This document shows positions 1 to 13,194 of a stretch of DNA of 64,000 nt, in pieces; position 1 is the first letter of the stretch; each line of letters begins with the position of its first letter. Origin of the DNA: Anaeramoeba ignava (taxonomy: Eukaryota; Metamonada; Anaeramoebidae); NCBI GenBank assembly GCA_028826165.1, contig JAPDFW010000137.1, positions 35,001 through 99,000 of the forward strand, given 5' to 3'. The notes beneath the pieces are model-generated. The model was not told the origin of the DNA. It did not search any database and was given only the letters and a program-made list of their open reading frames with translations. The position numbers were made by a program, and so were the translations under genes.

Positions 1-2399
1 AAAATAAATTGCAAAATAAATTATAAAAACAAATTATAAAAATAAATTATAAAAATAAATTATAAAATAAATTATATAAAATAAATTATAAAATAAATTA
101 TAAAATAAATTATAAAATAAATTATAAAATAAAATAAAATAAAAATAAAATAAATTATAAAATAAATTATAAAAATAAATTATAAAATAAATTATAAAAA
201 TAAAATAAAATAAATTATAAAATAAATTATAAAATAAATTATAAAATAAATTATAAAAACAAAATTATAAAAATAAATTATAAAATAAATTATAAAATAA
301 ATTATAAAAAATAAAATAAAAAATTATAAAAATAAATTATAAAATAAATTATAAAATAAATTATAAAAATAAATTATAAAAATAAAATTATAAAATAAAA
401 TAAAAAATAAAAATAAATTATAAAAAAAATAAATTATAAAATAAATTATAAAATAAATTATAAAATAAAAACAAAATAAATTATAAAAAAAAAAAATAAA
501 AATAAAATAAATTATAAAATAAATTATAAAAATAAATTATAAAATAAATATAAAAAATAAATTATAAAATAAATTATAAAAATAAATTATAAAATAAATT
601 ATAAAATAAAATTATAAAATAAATTATAAAATAAATTATAAAATAAATTATAAAAATAAATTATAAAATAAATTATAAAATAAATTATAAAAAAAATAAA
701 AAACAAAATAAAATAAAATTCCTTTTATAAAATAAATTATAAAAAATAAATTATAAAATAAATTATAAAAAAAATTAAAAATAAAATTATAAAAATAAAT
801 TATAAAATAAATTATAAAATAAATTATAAAAAAAAAAAATTATAAAATAAATTATAAAAATAAATTATAAAATAAATTATAAAATAAATTATAAAAATAA
901 ATCATATAAAATAAATTATAAAATAAATTATAAAATAAATTATAAAAATAAATTATAAAAATAAATTATAAAATAAATTATAAAATAAATTATAAAAATA
1001 AATTATAAAACAAATTATAAAATAAATTATAAAAATAAATTATAAAATAAATTATAAAAATAAATTATAAAAATAAATTATAAAATATCATATAAAATAA
1101 ATTATAAAATAAATTATAAAAATAAAATTATAAAATAAATTATAAAATAAATTAAAACAAATTATAAAAATAAATTATAAAATAAATTATAAAATAAATT
1201 AAAAAAATAAATTATAAAAATAAAATAAAATAAAAAAAAATAAATTATAAAATAAAAAATAAAAATAAAAATAAAAAAATAAATTACAAAAATAAAATTA
1301 TAAAATAAATTATAAAATAAATTATAAAATAAATTATAAAATAAATTATAAAAAAAAATTATAAAAATAAATTATAAAATAAATTATAAAATAAATTATA
1401 AAATAAATTATAAAAATAAATCATAAAAATAAATTATAAAATAAATTATAAAATAAATTATAAAATAAATTATAAAAATAAATTATAAAATAAATTATAA
1501 AATAAATTATAAAAATAAATTATAAAATAAATTGTAAAATAAATTATAAAATAAATTATAAAAATAAATAAATTGTAAAATAAATTGTAAAATAAATTGT
1601 AAAATAAATTGTAAAAATAAATTGTAAAATAAATTATAAAATAAATTATAAAATAAATTATAAAAAATAAATTGTAAAATAAATTAAAATAAATTATAAA
1701 ATAAATTGTAAAAATAAATTAAAATTAAAAATAAATTATAAAAATAAATTATAAAATAAATTATAAAAATAAATTATAAAATAAATTATAAAATAAATTG
1801 TAAAAAATAAATTTAATTTTTAAAATAAATTGTAAAATAAATTATAAAATAAATTATAAAATAAATTATAAAATAAATTATAAAATAAATTGTAAAATAA
1901 ATTATAAAATAAATTATAAAATAAATTATAAAATAAATTGTAAAATAAATTATAAAATAAATTATAAAAATAAATTATAAAATAAATTATAAAATAAATT
2001 ATAAAATAAATTAAATTATAAATTATAAAATAAATTAAATTATAAATTATAAAATAAATTATAAAATAAAAACAAAATAAATTATAAAATAAATTATAAA
2101 ATAAATTATAAAATAAATTATAAAATAAATTATAAAATAAATTATAAAATAAATTATAAAATAAATTATAAAATAAATTATAAAATAAATTATAAAATAA
2201 ATTTAATTATAAATTGTAAAATAAATTGTAAAATAAATTATAAATTTAATTATATATTTAATTATATATTTAATTATAAATTGTAAAATAAATTATAAAA
2301 TAAATTATAAAATAAATTATAAAATAAATTATAAAATAAATTATAAAATAAATTATAAAATAAATTATAAAATAAATTATAAAATAAATTATAAAATAC
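1..2399. repeat. AT satellite, probably an intron
   Basis: Nearly pure tandem array of an 11-13 base unit of the form AAATAAATTATA, with variants carrying TTGTAA or extra A residues. No credible exon is visible inside it. On the minus strand it begins exactly at a GTATTT donor that ends the transporter exon at 2400, so it is best read as the first intron of that gene, running off the left edge of the window. ORFs inside it (Ile/Tyr/Phe repeats) are artefacts of the repeat. Confidence 0.75.
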
Positions 2400-2644
2400 C
2401 TTCTTGGTTGGTGAAAAGACACTTTAAGATCAACTTTTGCCAGAAAAGAAAAAATAAAGAATTGAAAAAAAGTTAAAGTCCAAGCAAAATTAAAACCTTT
2501 TTCAAGAAATAGTTTTTCTTGTATTATTGAAGAAACACCAAAACAAGTAAAGATAATGAAACTGCAAATAATAAATGTTGTTGTTTTAGAGTTTTTATTA
2601 AAACTTTTTCCAAATATTTTTGCTTCTTGTTCACTATTTATCAT
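2400..2644 (-). CDS. SLC35B-type nucleotide-sulfate/sugar transporter, first exon only
   Basis: The exon starts at the ATG at 2644 and gives about 81 residues before a GTATTT donor at 2399. A polar N-terminus of about 20 residues is followed by a hydrophobic segment and then IQEKLF, a short GF-containing loop and WTLTFFQF. This matches the first two membrane helices of the UAA/SLC35B family (PAPS or UDP-sugar transporters of the Golgi or ER), where an 'xQExIF...G...WxLTxxQF' pattern is typical. The exon ends with HQPRR, where the family also has a basic loop. The remaining helices must lie beyond the 2.4 kb satellite and outside the window. Substrate cannot be decided from this exon. Confidence 0.6.
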
Positions 2645-2724
2645 TCTCTAAAACAAAAATTAAAAAGAAAAAAATGAAAAAATGAAAAAACAAAAATTTT
2701 TTTTTCTTTTTTTTTTATTATAAT

Positions 2725-3435
2725 TTTTAATTTTTAATTAGATTTTATTTGGAATTTGTTTCCAATCCAAAAAAAAGAAAAAGAAAAAGAAAAAATTATT
2801 GAAAATTATTGAAGATTATTGAAAATTATTGAAGATTATTGAAGATTATTGAAGATTATTGAAGATTATGGATTTTTTTTTTATAAGAGAATTAAAGTTT
2901 ATGATAATCAAGATCATTAACATCAAATTGATAATTATCTGAATTTTTAATTTTTAATTAGATTTTATTTGGAATTTGTTTCCAATCCAAAAAAAAAAAA
3001 GAAAAAGAAAAAGAAAAAGAAAAAGAAAAGATTATTGAAGATTATTGGATTTTTTTTTTATAAGAGAATTAAAGTTTATGATAATCAAGATCATTAGCAT
3101 CAAATTGATAATTATCTTAATTTTTAATTTTTAATTAAATTTTATTTGGAATTTGTTTCCAATCCAAAAAAAAAAAAAGAAAAGATTATTGAAAATTATT
3201 GAAAATTATTGGATTTTTTTTTATAAGAGAATTAAAGTTTATGATAATTAAGATCATTAGCATCAAATTGATAATTATCTGAATTTTTAATTTTTAATTA
3301 GATTTTATTTGGAATTTGTTTCCAATCCAAAAAAAAAAAAAGAAAAGATTATTGGAAATTATTGGATTTTTTTTTTATAAGAGAATTAAAGTTTATGATA
3401 ATCAAGATCATTAGCATCAAATTGATAATTATCTG
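2725..3435. repeat. Four-copy tandem repeat of a gene 3' end
   Basis: A unit of roughly 150-215 bp is present four times, starting near 2725, 2943, 3119 and 3284. Each copy contains, in plus-strand order, an AT stretch, a TTTGGAATTTGTTTCCAATCC block, an A/G-rich run of variable length, copies of ATTATTGAA, and then a block whose complement encodes the last 13-15 codons and stop of the neighbouring glycoprotein gene. Only the copy nearest that gene is joined to its reading frame. Copies differ mostly in the A/G-rich run and the number of ATTATTGAA units. Confidence 0.85.
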
Positions 3436-4867
3436 AATCTTCAGAATCAGTTAAAAGTTCTTTTTCAGGAACGGATTTTTTTGGATGAGTTTTTCTATAC
3501 AAGATCATAAAAATCAAAACAGCGACGATAACCGGGATACCAGAAGCAAATACGATGATGATGATAATCTTAGCATTGCTTGAAGAAGTAGTTGTATTAT
3601 CACTAGCTTTAGTGGGTCTTGGTTCATGACTAATAGAAGGATTATAACTAGGCGATGGTGCTGGCGTTGAAACCGAGTACAGAACAACATAGCCGCCTCT
3701 TGGCGCAGTGACGCACGTAGCATTGTCTTTGATGGAAACGCGCGCGCCGAAATTTGCGTCTGGTTTGCCAAGTGCGGTGAATATCCATTCTTCTGCTTGA
3801 TTATCCCAAACAGCAAAACTGCCGTTGGACAAAAATTCATCCTTAATACTCCCCTCTGTGCTGTTCGCATTGGGATCCCCCATCAGCACTATAGACTCCG
3901 TGAGTTGCATTGTTTGCGGGTTCGTGCTTAGATTCTTTGTGTATGTTTCTGTCCAGTTTGTGTCTTGATAAACAAACTCGGCAAGTGTGGAAAAGTACGC
4001 AGTCGGATTGAAATTAATATCAAAAGAAACATTGAGTTTGATTGCGACAACCGTGTTGTTCGGCATGATCCCTGAAAGCGGGATGCCGTAGAAGTTCGAG
4101 ATGGAGAACTCTAAGTTGCAAGCGTGGAAGACCTTTGTGTAAAGAAGTGACGCGTTTTTTTGGTAGATATAAACGCAACGGAAAGACGAAACAACCAAAT
4201 ACTCCGCGTTCATGCTCACAGACATCCCGTACATCGATGGGATAAACATGATGTAGTTGTTCTCTTCCTCAGTCGGCATTTTTTGGATAAAATTATATGT
4301 TGTTTTATTAAGCTGGTAAATTGTGACCGACGAATTGAATTGCGATGAGATGTTCAAATCAACATCGCTCACAATCAGGAAGTCTTCGTACATCGCGAGA
4401 ATTTGTCCGAATGTTTTCGTGTTCTGGCCCTGATCAGGCGCGATTTCAAACGTGATATTTTCTGGGGAGGTGTAATTATAAATGCACTTTAAAACCGAAG
4501 TGCCATTTGAATCATCGCCAAAATTAGATGTCGTATTGTTATACGCAGCGTACACAAGATAGTCCTTAGACAGCGCAATTGTGTGGTACACATTGTAGGT
4601 AGTCAGATTAGAAAGCTGCGTCATACTTAGATACTCGTAATTCTGAGACGCTATTGTCTCGTTCGTTGTTGTGTTCAGAAGAATCCATGTGTTGCTCGAG
4701 TTTTCCGCATATGCTGTCCGTATAAGCAGTATATCTTCGTTCACAGCGCAATCTAGTTGATCGTATTCTCCGTCTAGTGTGTAGGTTGTGCTGTTCCAGT
4801 CAAGTTGTTTTGTTGGAAATGCGATATATAGAATTGTTATTGTTATTAAAATTATTTTATTATTCAT
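3386..4867 (-). CDS. FG-GAP-like type I membrane glycoprotein
   Basis: Intact single-exon ORF of 493 residues. Residues 1-20 form a signal peptide (KIILITITILYIAF core). The ectodomain has very many N-x-S/T sites and blades of the kind FGQILAMYEDFLIVSD, YGMSVSMNAEYLVVSS and FGARVSIKDN, which resemble the FG-GAP/integrin-alpha propeller repeat. A Ser/Pro/Thr-rich linker near residues 405-425 precedes one transmembrane helix (about 433-455) and a short acidic cytoplasmic tail ending YHKL. Likely a cell-surface adhesion or recognition protein; no ligand can be named. Its base composition is clearly richer in G/C than most genes here. The 3' end is repeated downstream. Confidence 0.7.
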   Translation of the reverse strand: MNNKIILITITILYIAFPTKQLDWNSTTYTLDGEYDQLDCAVNEDILLIRTAYAENSSNTWILLNTTTNETIASQNYEYLSMTQLSNLTTYNVYHTIALSKDYLVYAAYNNTTSNFGDDSNGTSVLKCIYNYTSPENITFEIAPDQGQNTKTFGQILAMYEDFLIVSDVDLNISSQFNSSVTIYQLNKTTYNFIQKMPTEEENNYIMFIPSMYGMSVSMNAEYLVVSSFRCVYIYQKNASLLYTKVFHACNLEFSISNFYGIPLSGIMPNNTVVAIKLNVSFDINFNPTAYFSTLAEFVYQDTNWTETYTKNLSTNPQTMQLTESIVLMGDPNANSTEGSIKDEFLSNGSFAVWDNQAEEWIFTALGKPDANFGARVSIKDNATCVTAPRGGYVVLYSVSTPAPSPSYNPSISHEPRPTKASDNTTTSSSNAKIIIIIVFASGIPVIVAVLIFMILYRKTHPKKSVPEKELLTDSEDSDNYQFDANDLDYHKL

Positions 4868-5128
4868 TAAATGAAAAAAAATGATGAAAAAGCAAAAAAA
4901 AAAACAACAAAGTAAAAAGAAAAATTATCAAACAGAAAAAAGAAAAAAGAAAAAAAGAAAAAAGAAAAAAGAAAAAATGAAATTTAGATTTGATTTTTTT
5001 TTTTAATTTGATTTTCTTTTAAAAAAATATTTGAAAGTTTTTTTTTCAAGAAGAATTAAAACTTTCAAAAAGAAAAAATCAAAAATCAAAAACTGAAGAA
5101 ATTAAAAAAAAAAGATTAAAAAAAAAGA

Positions 5129-8100
5129 TTATTTGAGTTTTTCAAATTCATTATTAATCCATTCACTATCTTTCATTGGGAAACCACGAGAAGGAGAATA
5201 AGGTTTTTTACGAGGAACAAAAGAGATGCAATCTGTAACAGGACAAACATCGTAACATAATCCACAACCTGTACAATCATCAGTAATAACAGGTATATGT
5301 GTAACAGAATCGAATTTAATAGCAGAATATCCTGTATCAGCGCAAGTTAAATAACATTCTATTTTAAATTAAATTAAATTAAATTAAATTAAATCAATTA
5401 AATTAAATTAAATTAAATTAAATTAAATTAAATTAAATTAAATTAAATCTTTTAAATAAAATCAATTATTTTAAATTAAATTAAATTAAATTAAATCAAA
5501 TTAAATTAAATCAATTATTTTAAATTAAATTAAATAAATTAAATTAATTAAATTAAATTAATTATTTTAAATTAAATTAAATCAAATTAAATTAATTATT
5601 TTAAATTAAATTAAATTAAATTAAATTAAATTAAATTAAATTAAATTAAATTAATTTAAATTAATTAAATCAAATAAATTAAAATTAAATTAAATTAAAT
5701 TAAATAAATTAAATTAATTAAATTAATTATTTTAAATTAAATTAATTAAATTAATTATTTTAAAATAAATTAAATTAAATCAAATCAAATTAAATCAAAT
5801 TAAATTAAATTAAATTAAATTAAATTAAATTAAATTAAATTAAATTAAATTAATTAAATTAAATTAATTAAATTAAATTAAATTAAATATTTTAAATCAA
5901 ATTAAATCAATTAAATTAAATAAATCAATTAAATTAAATTAAATCAATTAAATTAAATTAAATTAAATTAAATCAAATCAAATCAAATCAAATTAAATTA
6001 AATCAAATCAAATCAAATTAAATCAAATTAAATTAAATTAAATTAAATTAAATAAATTAAATCAAATTAAATTAAATTAAATTAAATCAAATCAAATTAA
6101 ATTAAATCAAATTAAATCAAATTAAATCAAATTAAATCAAATTAAATTAAATTAAATCAAACTAAATATTTTAAAATAAATTAAATTAAATTAAATTAAT
6201 TAAATTAAATTAAATTAAATATTTTAAATTAAATATTTTAAATTAAATCAAATTAAATTAAATCAAATTAAATATTTTAAATTAAATCAAATTAAATATT
6301 TTAATTAAATTAAATCAAATCAAATTAAATATTTTAAATTAAATCAAATTAAATTAAATAAATTAAATTAAATTAAATAAATTAAATTAAATTAAATATT
6401 TTAAATTAAATCAAATTAAATTAAATATTTTAAATCAAATAAATTAAATTAAATAAATTAAATTAAATTAAATTAAATTAAATCAAATCAAATAAATTAA
6501 ATTAAATTAATTATTTTAAATCAAATCAAATCAAATTAAATTAAATCAATTATTTTAAATTAAATTAAATTAAATTAAATCAAATTAAATCAATTATTTT
6601 AAATTAAATTAAATAAATTAAATCAAATTAAATCAAATTAAATTAAATTAAATTAAATATTTTAAATTAAATTAAATTAATTAAATCAAATTAAATTAAA
6701 TCAAATTAAATCAAATTAAATTAAATATTTTAAATTAAATATTTTAAATTAAATTAAATTAAATCAAATTAAATTAAATCAAATATTTTAAATAAAATTA
6801 AATTAAATAAATCAAATTAAATTAAATTAAATTAAATTAAATTAAATTAAATTAAATTAAATTAAATAAATCAAATTAAATTAAATTAAATTAAAATAAA
6901 TTAAATCAAATTAAATATTTTAAATTAAATTAATTAAATAAATTAAATACTCCCGCAATTAATGCATTTAGTCTCATCCGCTATAAAAGCAACAACATGA
7001 TCAACATCTTCACTAGGAAGTTGGGATGTCCCAACAATTCGATTAACAGTAAGACCAACAATATCATTGATTCTGGGAATCTTATCAACTTTGCCAAGCT
7101 CAACAAACTCATTCTCATCAAACTTAACATCACTAAAAGAGAATTTCTTAAGAGCTTCCTTCTTAGCCTTGCGATTCTCAATCTCAAAATCTCCGAAACG
7201 AGGAAGTGCCTTGGAATATGAAAGATCAACATGCTGGCGATGTCTTTGGAATTGGAACTCCCAAGAATTGCGGAGATCGGGACGACCAAGCATGTACAAA
7301 AGACATCTGAGACCTGTGATATAGTCGTTGACAACAGTGTAGTCTTGGTTCTGTATCGATGAGCAGAATTGGATCACAGAGGCTCCTGCATAGATGTATT
7401 GAAGAGCCGCCTCTGCAGAGTCGCATCCACCAATACCAAGCACTGGGGATGGACTGATCTGTTTGTATGCAGAGGAAATAGCCTTGAGTGCTACAGGTCG
7501 CACAATGTTTCCGGAGACTCCTCCGTAGGAAGTTTTCTGGATGCTTCTGTCCTTCCCAACTGCAGGCCAACCTGTGGAATCGAATCGGATACCAGCAACT
7601 CCTGACACGGTATTGATGCCTGATATTCCTGTTGCGCCTCCCTTTTTGGCTGCTTCGGCAATGGCTGCTACGGATGTTGCATTGGGTGTTAATTTGGCGA
7701 AAAACGGAATCTTGACTGCTGCTGCGACCCATTTGCAAACTTGCTCAACTGCTTCAGGATTGGTGCCGATGGTCATTCCAAAAGCCTCTCCATGACGTCC
7801 AGAAATATGAGGACAACTTAAATTCAATTCAAGCGCGTCTGCTCCGTATTCTTGTGATACTTTCGCCAGTTTTTCCCATTCGGTTTGTTCGTAGATCGCC
7901 ATGATTGACGCAATCACAATGCGGTCGGGGAAGTCTTGCTTCAGCTCCTTGATCGCCTTGCACCAATACTCGCTTGTCTTCTCGGAAATCAGCTCAATAT
8001 TCAAGAATCCTTGTTGATGCGGCCCGAAGAGATTGTGGTCAGCGCTCTTTGTGATACGAGGGGAAACGTTAGTCGATACGTTGTTGTCAAGCGCAAAAGT

Positions 8101-11100
8101 TTTTGTGACTGCAAAGCCCCATCCAGCTTCAAATGAACGACGAATCATCGCAGCTGTTGTTGATGGTGGTGAGCTTGCCAATCCAAAAGGATTAGGGAAA
8201 GTCAATCCGGCAACATCGACACTCAGATCGACAAGATCAACCTCTGTAAAGAATCCAGGAAGATTTGGTTCTGCATTTGCAATTTCTTTGTCGCCGTATT
8301 TCATCTGGAGATATCTGTGAATCCCCCACGCTGCTGTCTTGCCGTCGTTTGAGGCTTCCACTGTCATTTTCGATCCTACAATATCTCCTCCCGCAAAGAC
8401 AATCTCGTTTTTCTTGGATTGCATTGTTTCTGCTTCCACAACAGCAAGTCCACGCTCAAAATCAACAAGCGGATCAAGTGCGCGCATAAATGGCGAGTCT
8501 CTCATCTGCGCACCGAAAGCTGATACAATGAAGTCGCATTTAACAAATGATTTCTGATCTGCGTCAATTTCATATACGCCCTTATCGTTCTTTGCGAACC
8601 GCACAAATTCAACCCCGAAAATCTTACCCTCGCGCACATCCACTTTGTTGGGTGTTGAGAACGGGATCAACTCCACTCCCTCCTCTCGCACAGAGACCAA
8701 CTCTTCTTCAACTGCGCGCATGTCGTCTGTGGATCTTCGGAAGCATAATGAAACGCGCTCTGCGCCGCATCTGAACGCTGTAAGACAGCAATCCATGGCA
8801 GTGTCTCCCGCACCAAGCACGATAACATGCCCGTGAAGTTTGGGTAGTTCTTCAAGTTTCTGCACAATGCCTGGTTTTGATGCGAGTGCGGCCTTCTGGA
8901 GAAATGTTTTCGAGGTGTAGAATCCGCTCTCTTCAGTCAGATCCTTAAACGCATCAATGTAATTCGCAAACGGTAATCCAACCCCTAAGAAGATAGCCTC
9001 GTAGTTGTCTTTCTTCAATGTTTCGTAGTTGAATTTCTCTGTTCCAAACTCAGAATTATATTGGATTTTAACTCCCAGATCCTCCATAAGTTTTACTTCC
9101 CATTTGACAGCTTTATATGGAAGTCGGAACGCTGGGATTTCTGCAGAGGATATTCCTCCTGGGAAAGCGTTCTTCTCGAATACTGTGACATTCTTGTATC
9201 CAAGTCTTCCCAGAAACGATCCGCAACTGATGCATGATGGTCCGCTTCCGATTAATGCAATTTTCGCATCAAAAGATTTCGGTAATTTGTCAAGTGCTGG
9301 TAAACTTGGATCCCGAATTTGTGGGATTTTCATTTTCATAAATGTTTCCACTGCGAAGTGTTGTAATCCAGATATGTTGATTGCTCCCCGGCTTGTGTTG
9401 GAAAGATTGCAAGCTCCTGAACAAAGCTCGCTTACTGGGCATACCATTCCGCATGATAATCCCACTGGGTTCTCTGATAAGATCATCTTTGCTGCTCCGT
9501 AAAAGTTCCCTGTTGACATGCATTGAATGAATTGTTTTATATCGACTTGTGCTGGGCAGGATTTTGTACATGGTGCATCTGCGCATTTGAGGCATCTTCT
9601 TGCTTCTACGATTGCTTCTTCTTGTGTGAGTGTTGTTTTTTTGATATCTTCGAAGTTATTATGTAGTTCGCATCCCTTTTTAAATTCATTTTAAAATTTA
9701 TTTTTAAAATTTATAATTAAACTCATTTTAAATTTATAATTATATTTATAATTATATTTATAATTATATTTATAATTATATTTATAATTATATTTATAAT
9801 TATATTTATAATTATATTTATAATTAAATTTATAATTATATTTATAATTATATTTATAATTATATTTATAATTATATTTATAATTAAATTTATAATTATA
9901 TTTATAATTATATTTATAATCAAATTTATAATAAAATTTATAATTAAATTTATAATTAAATTTAAAATTAAATTTATAATTAAATTTATAATTAAATTTA
10001 TAATTATATTTATAATTAAATTTATAATTAGATTTATAATTAGATTTAAAATTAGATTTATAATTAAATTTATAATTAAATTTATAATTAAATTTATAAT
10101 TATATTTATAATTAAATTTATATTTAAATTTATAATTAAATTTATAATTAGATTTATAATTAGATTTAAAATTAAATTCATAATTAAATTTATAATTAAA
10201 TTTATAATTAAATTCATAATTAAATTTATAATTATATTTATAATTATATTTATAATTATATTTATAATTAAATTTATAATTATATTTATAATTATATTTA
10301 TAATCAAATTTATAATTAAATTTATAATTAATTTTTATAATTAGATTTATAATTAAATTTATAATTAAATTTATAATTAAATTTATAATTAAATTTATAA
10401 TTATATTTATAATTAAATATTATAATTATATTTATAATTATATTTATAATTAAATTTATAATTAAATTTATAATTAAATTTATAATTAAATTTATAATTA
10501 AATTTATAATAAAATTTATTTTAAAATTTATTTTACAATTTATAATTAAATTTATAATTAAATTTATAATTAGATTTATAATTAAATTCATAATTAAATT
10601 TATAATTATATTTATAATTAAATTTACAATTAAATTTATAATTAAATTTACAATTAAATTTATAATAAAATTTATAATTAAATTTATAATTAAATTTATA
10701 ATTAAATTTATAATTAAATTTACAATTAAATTTATAATAAAATTTATAATTAAATTTATAATTAAATTTATAATTAAATTTAAAATTAAATTTATAATAA
10801 AAATTTATAATTAAATTTATAATAAAATTTATAATTAAATTTATAATTAAATTTATAATTAAATTTATAATTAAATTTATAATTAAATTTATAATTAAAT
10901 TTATAATTAAATTTATAATTAAATTTATAATTAAATTTATAATTAAATTTATAATTAAATTTAAAATTAAATTTATAATTAGATTTATAATTAAATTTAT
11001 AATTAGATTTATAATTATATTTATAATTAAATTTATAATTAAATTTATAATTAAATTTATAATTAAATATATAACTAAATTTATAATTATATTTATAATT

Positions 11101-12945
11101 ATATTTATAATTAAATTTATAATTAAATTTATAATTAAATTAATAACAAAATTTATAATAAAATTTATAATTAAATTTATAATTAAATTTATAATTAAAT
11201 TTATAATTAAATTTATATTTAAATTTATATTTAAATTTATAATTAAATTTATAATTAGATTTATAATTAAATTTATAATTAGATTTATAATTAAATTTTA
11301 TATTTAAATTTATATTTTAAATTTATATTTAAATTATAATTAAATTTATAATTATATTTATAATTATATATTTATAATTAAATTTATAATTAAATTTATA
11401 TTTAAATTTATAATTAAATTTATATTTATATTTATAATTAAATTTATAATTAAATTTATAATTAAATTATAATTAAATTTATAATTAAATTTATAATTAT
11501 ATTTATAATTAAATTTATAATTAAATATATAATTAAATTTATAATTAGATTTATAATTAAATTTATAATTAAATTTATAATTAAAATTTATAATAAAATT
11601 TATAATTATATTTTTATATATTTATATTTTATATTTTAATTAAATTTATAATTAAATTTATAATTAGATTTATAATTAAATTTATAATTAGATTTATAAT
11701 TAAATTTATAATTATATTTATAATTAAATTTATAATTAAATTTATAATTAAATTTATAATTAAATTTATAATTAAATTATAATTAGATTTATAATTAAAT
11801 TTATAATTATATTTATAATTAAATTTATAATTAAATTTATAATTAAATTTATAATTAAATTTATAATTAAATTTATAATAAAATTTATAATTAAATTTAT
11901 AATTAAATTTATAATTAAATTTATAATTATATTTATAATTAAATTTATAATTAAATTTATATTTATATTTATATTTAGATTTATAATTAAATTTATAATT
12001 AAATTTATAATTAAATTTATAATTAAATTTATAATTAAATTTATAATTAAATTTATAATTAAATTTATAATTAAATTTACTTCAAAATTTATAATTATAT
12101 TTATAATTAAATTTACAATTAAATTTATAATAAAATTTATAATTAAATTTATAATTAAATATATAATTATATATATAATTAAATTTATAATTAGATTTAT
12201 AATTAAATTTATAATTAGATTTATAATTAAATTTATAATTAGATTTATAATTAAATTTATAATTAGATTTATAATTAAATTTATAATTAGATTTATAATT
12301 AGATTTATAATTAGATTTATAATTAAATTTATAATTAGATTTATAATTATATTTATAATTAAATTTATAATTAAATTTATAATTAAATTTATAATTAAAT
12401 TTATAATTAAATTTATAATTAAATTTATAATAAAATTTATAATTATATTTATAATTAGATTTATAATTAAATTTATAATTAGATATATAATTAAATATAT
12501 AATTAAATTTATATTTAAATTTATATTTAAATTTATATTTAAATTTATAATTAAATTTATAATTAGATTTATAATTAAATTTATAATTAAATTTATAATT
12601 AAATTTATAATTAAATTTATAATTAAATTCATTTTAAAATTTATAATTAAATTTATAATTAAATTTATAATTAGATTTATTCGTATTTGTTTGTTTTTGT
12701 TTTTGTTTGTTTTTTAGGATTAAATTAAAGTTTTCTTTTGTTTTAAACCAATTAAACAATTAACTGAAAAAAAAATTTTTTTTTATATGAAATTATCTTA
12801 CGTGACATTTAATATTTCTTTTCCACTTCTTTTGATTTGCTCTTGTTATTTTTGTTGTTTGGACTTTGGCAAATCTTCTAACATGAGAATCAAGTGCAAG
12901 AATTTCTTTTTCTTTTTCTGAAATAAGAGTTATTTTAGATTCCAT
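5129..12945 (-). CDS. DPYD: Dihydropyrimidine dehydrogenase (NADP+)
   Basis: Catalyses NADPH-dependent reduction of uracil and thymine, the first step of pyrimidine breakdown. Exons: 12945-12802, 9675-6951, 5358-5129. Joined they give 1032 residues with no frame break, close to the 1025 of the human enzyme. Order: CxxC around residue 47; N-terminal iron-sulfur ligands in CLKCADAPC (from residue 76) and CGMVC...C...C; FAD site GSGPS near 190; NADPH site GAGDTAMD; the FMN/pyrimidine barrel with a TKTF segment, LELNLSCPH and LTPN; and C-terminal ferredoxin motifs CINCGKCYLTC and [12 protein letters not shown]. The second intron cuts the first of these motifs between GlySer-type codon positions and is required to restore it. 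The loop residue matching the catalytic Cys of mammalian DPD is Ile (codon 7770-7768). Exons are G/C-richer than most neighbours. Confidence 0.95.
5359..6950 (-). repeat. DPYD intron 2, AAATTAAATC satellite
   Basis: This 1592-base intron is bounded by a GTATTT donor (6950) and an AATAG acceptor (5359). It is filled with AAATTAAATTAAATCAAATT repeats punctuated by ATTTTAAAT. The splice is supported because it rebuilds a CINCGKCYLTC ferredoxin motif across the junction. Confidence 0.9.
9676..12801 (-). repeat. DPYD intron 1, AAATTTATAATT satellite
   Basis: This 3126-base intron has a canonical GTAAGA donor (12801) and an AAAAAG acceptor (9676). It consists almost wholly of a 12-base AAATTTATAATT repeat with A/T/G substitutions. 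Only the first ~150 bases by the donor are non-repetitive. Splicing joins KRNIKCH to GCELHNNF, rebuilding the CxxCE segment found near the N-terminus of animal DPD. Long Ile/Asn/Leu ORFs inside are repeat artefacts. Confidence 0.9.
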
Positions 12946-13194
12946 TATTAAAATCTAAAAAAAAATGAAAAAAAAAATTTTAATTTTTAAATTTTAATTT
13001 TTAATTTTTATTTATTAAGAAAAAAAGTAAAAAAGTAAAAGAAAGAGAAAGAGAATAGATCTATTCAAGAAATCCAAAATAAAATTCAGGATTAAAAGAA
13101 GAAGATTAAAAGAAAAAAGAAAGAAAAGAGCAAAAATTTTGCTTTTTTTTGTTTTTTTTTGCTTTTTCTTTGTTTTCTTTTTGTTTTTAAGATT

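Noticed and set aside
4160-9502. Many short ORFs on the plus strand opposite the glycoprotein and DPYD
   Set aside because: They overlap well-supported conserved coding sequence on the minus strand; the higher G/C there simply reduces stop codons.
9723-12632. Long ORFs of Ile/Asn/Leu repeats (e.g. 194 and 286 residues)
   Set aside because: They lie wholly inside DPYD intron 1 and arise because the 12-base AAATTTATAATT unit lacks stops in that frame. The same holds for the Ile/Asn ORFs at 24144-26242 and the Leu/Phe/Ile/Asn ORFs at 16765-17933.
12640-12945. A separate small gene at the DPYD 5' end
   Set aside because: The short ORF ([10 protein letters not shown]...) is in frame with DPYD through a GTAAGA donor and supplies its CxxC N-terminal segment, so it is exon 1.
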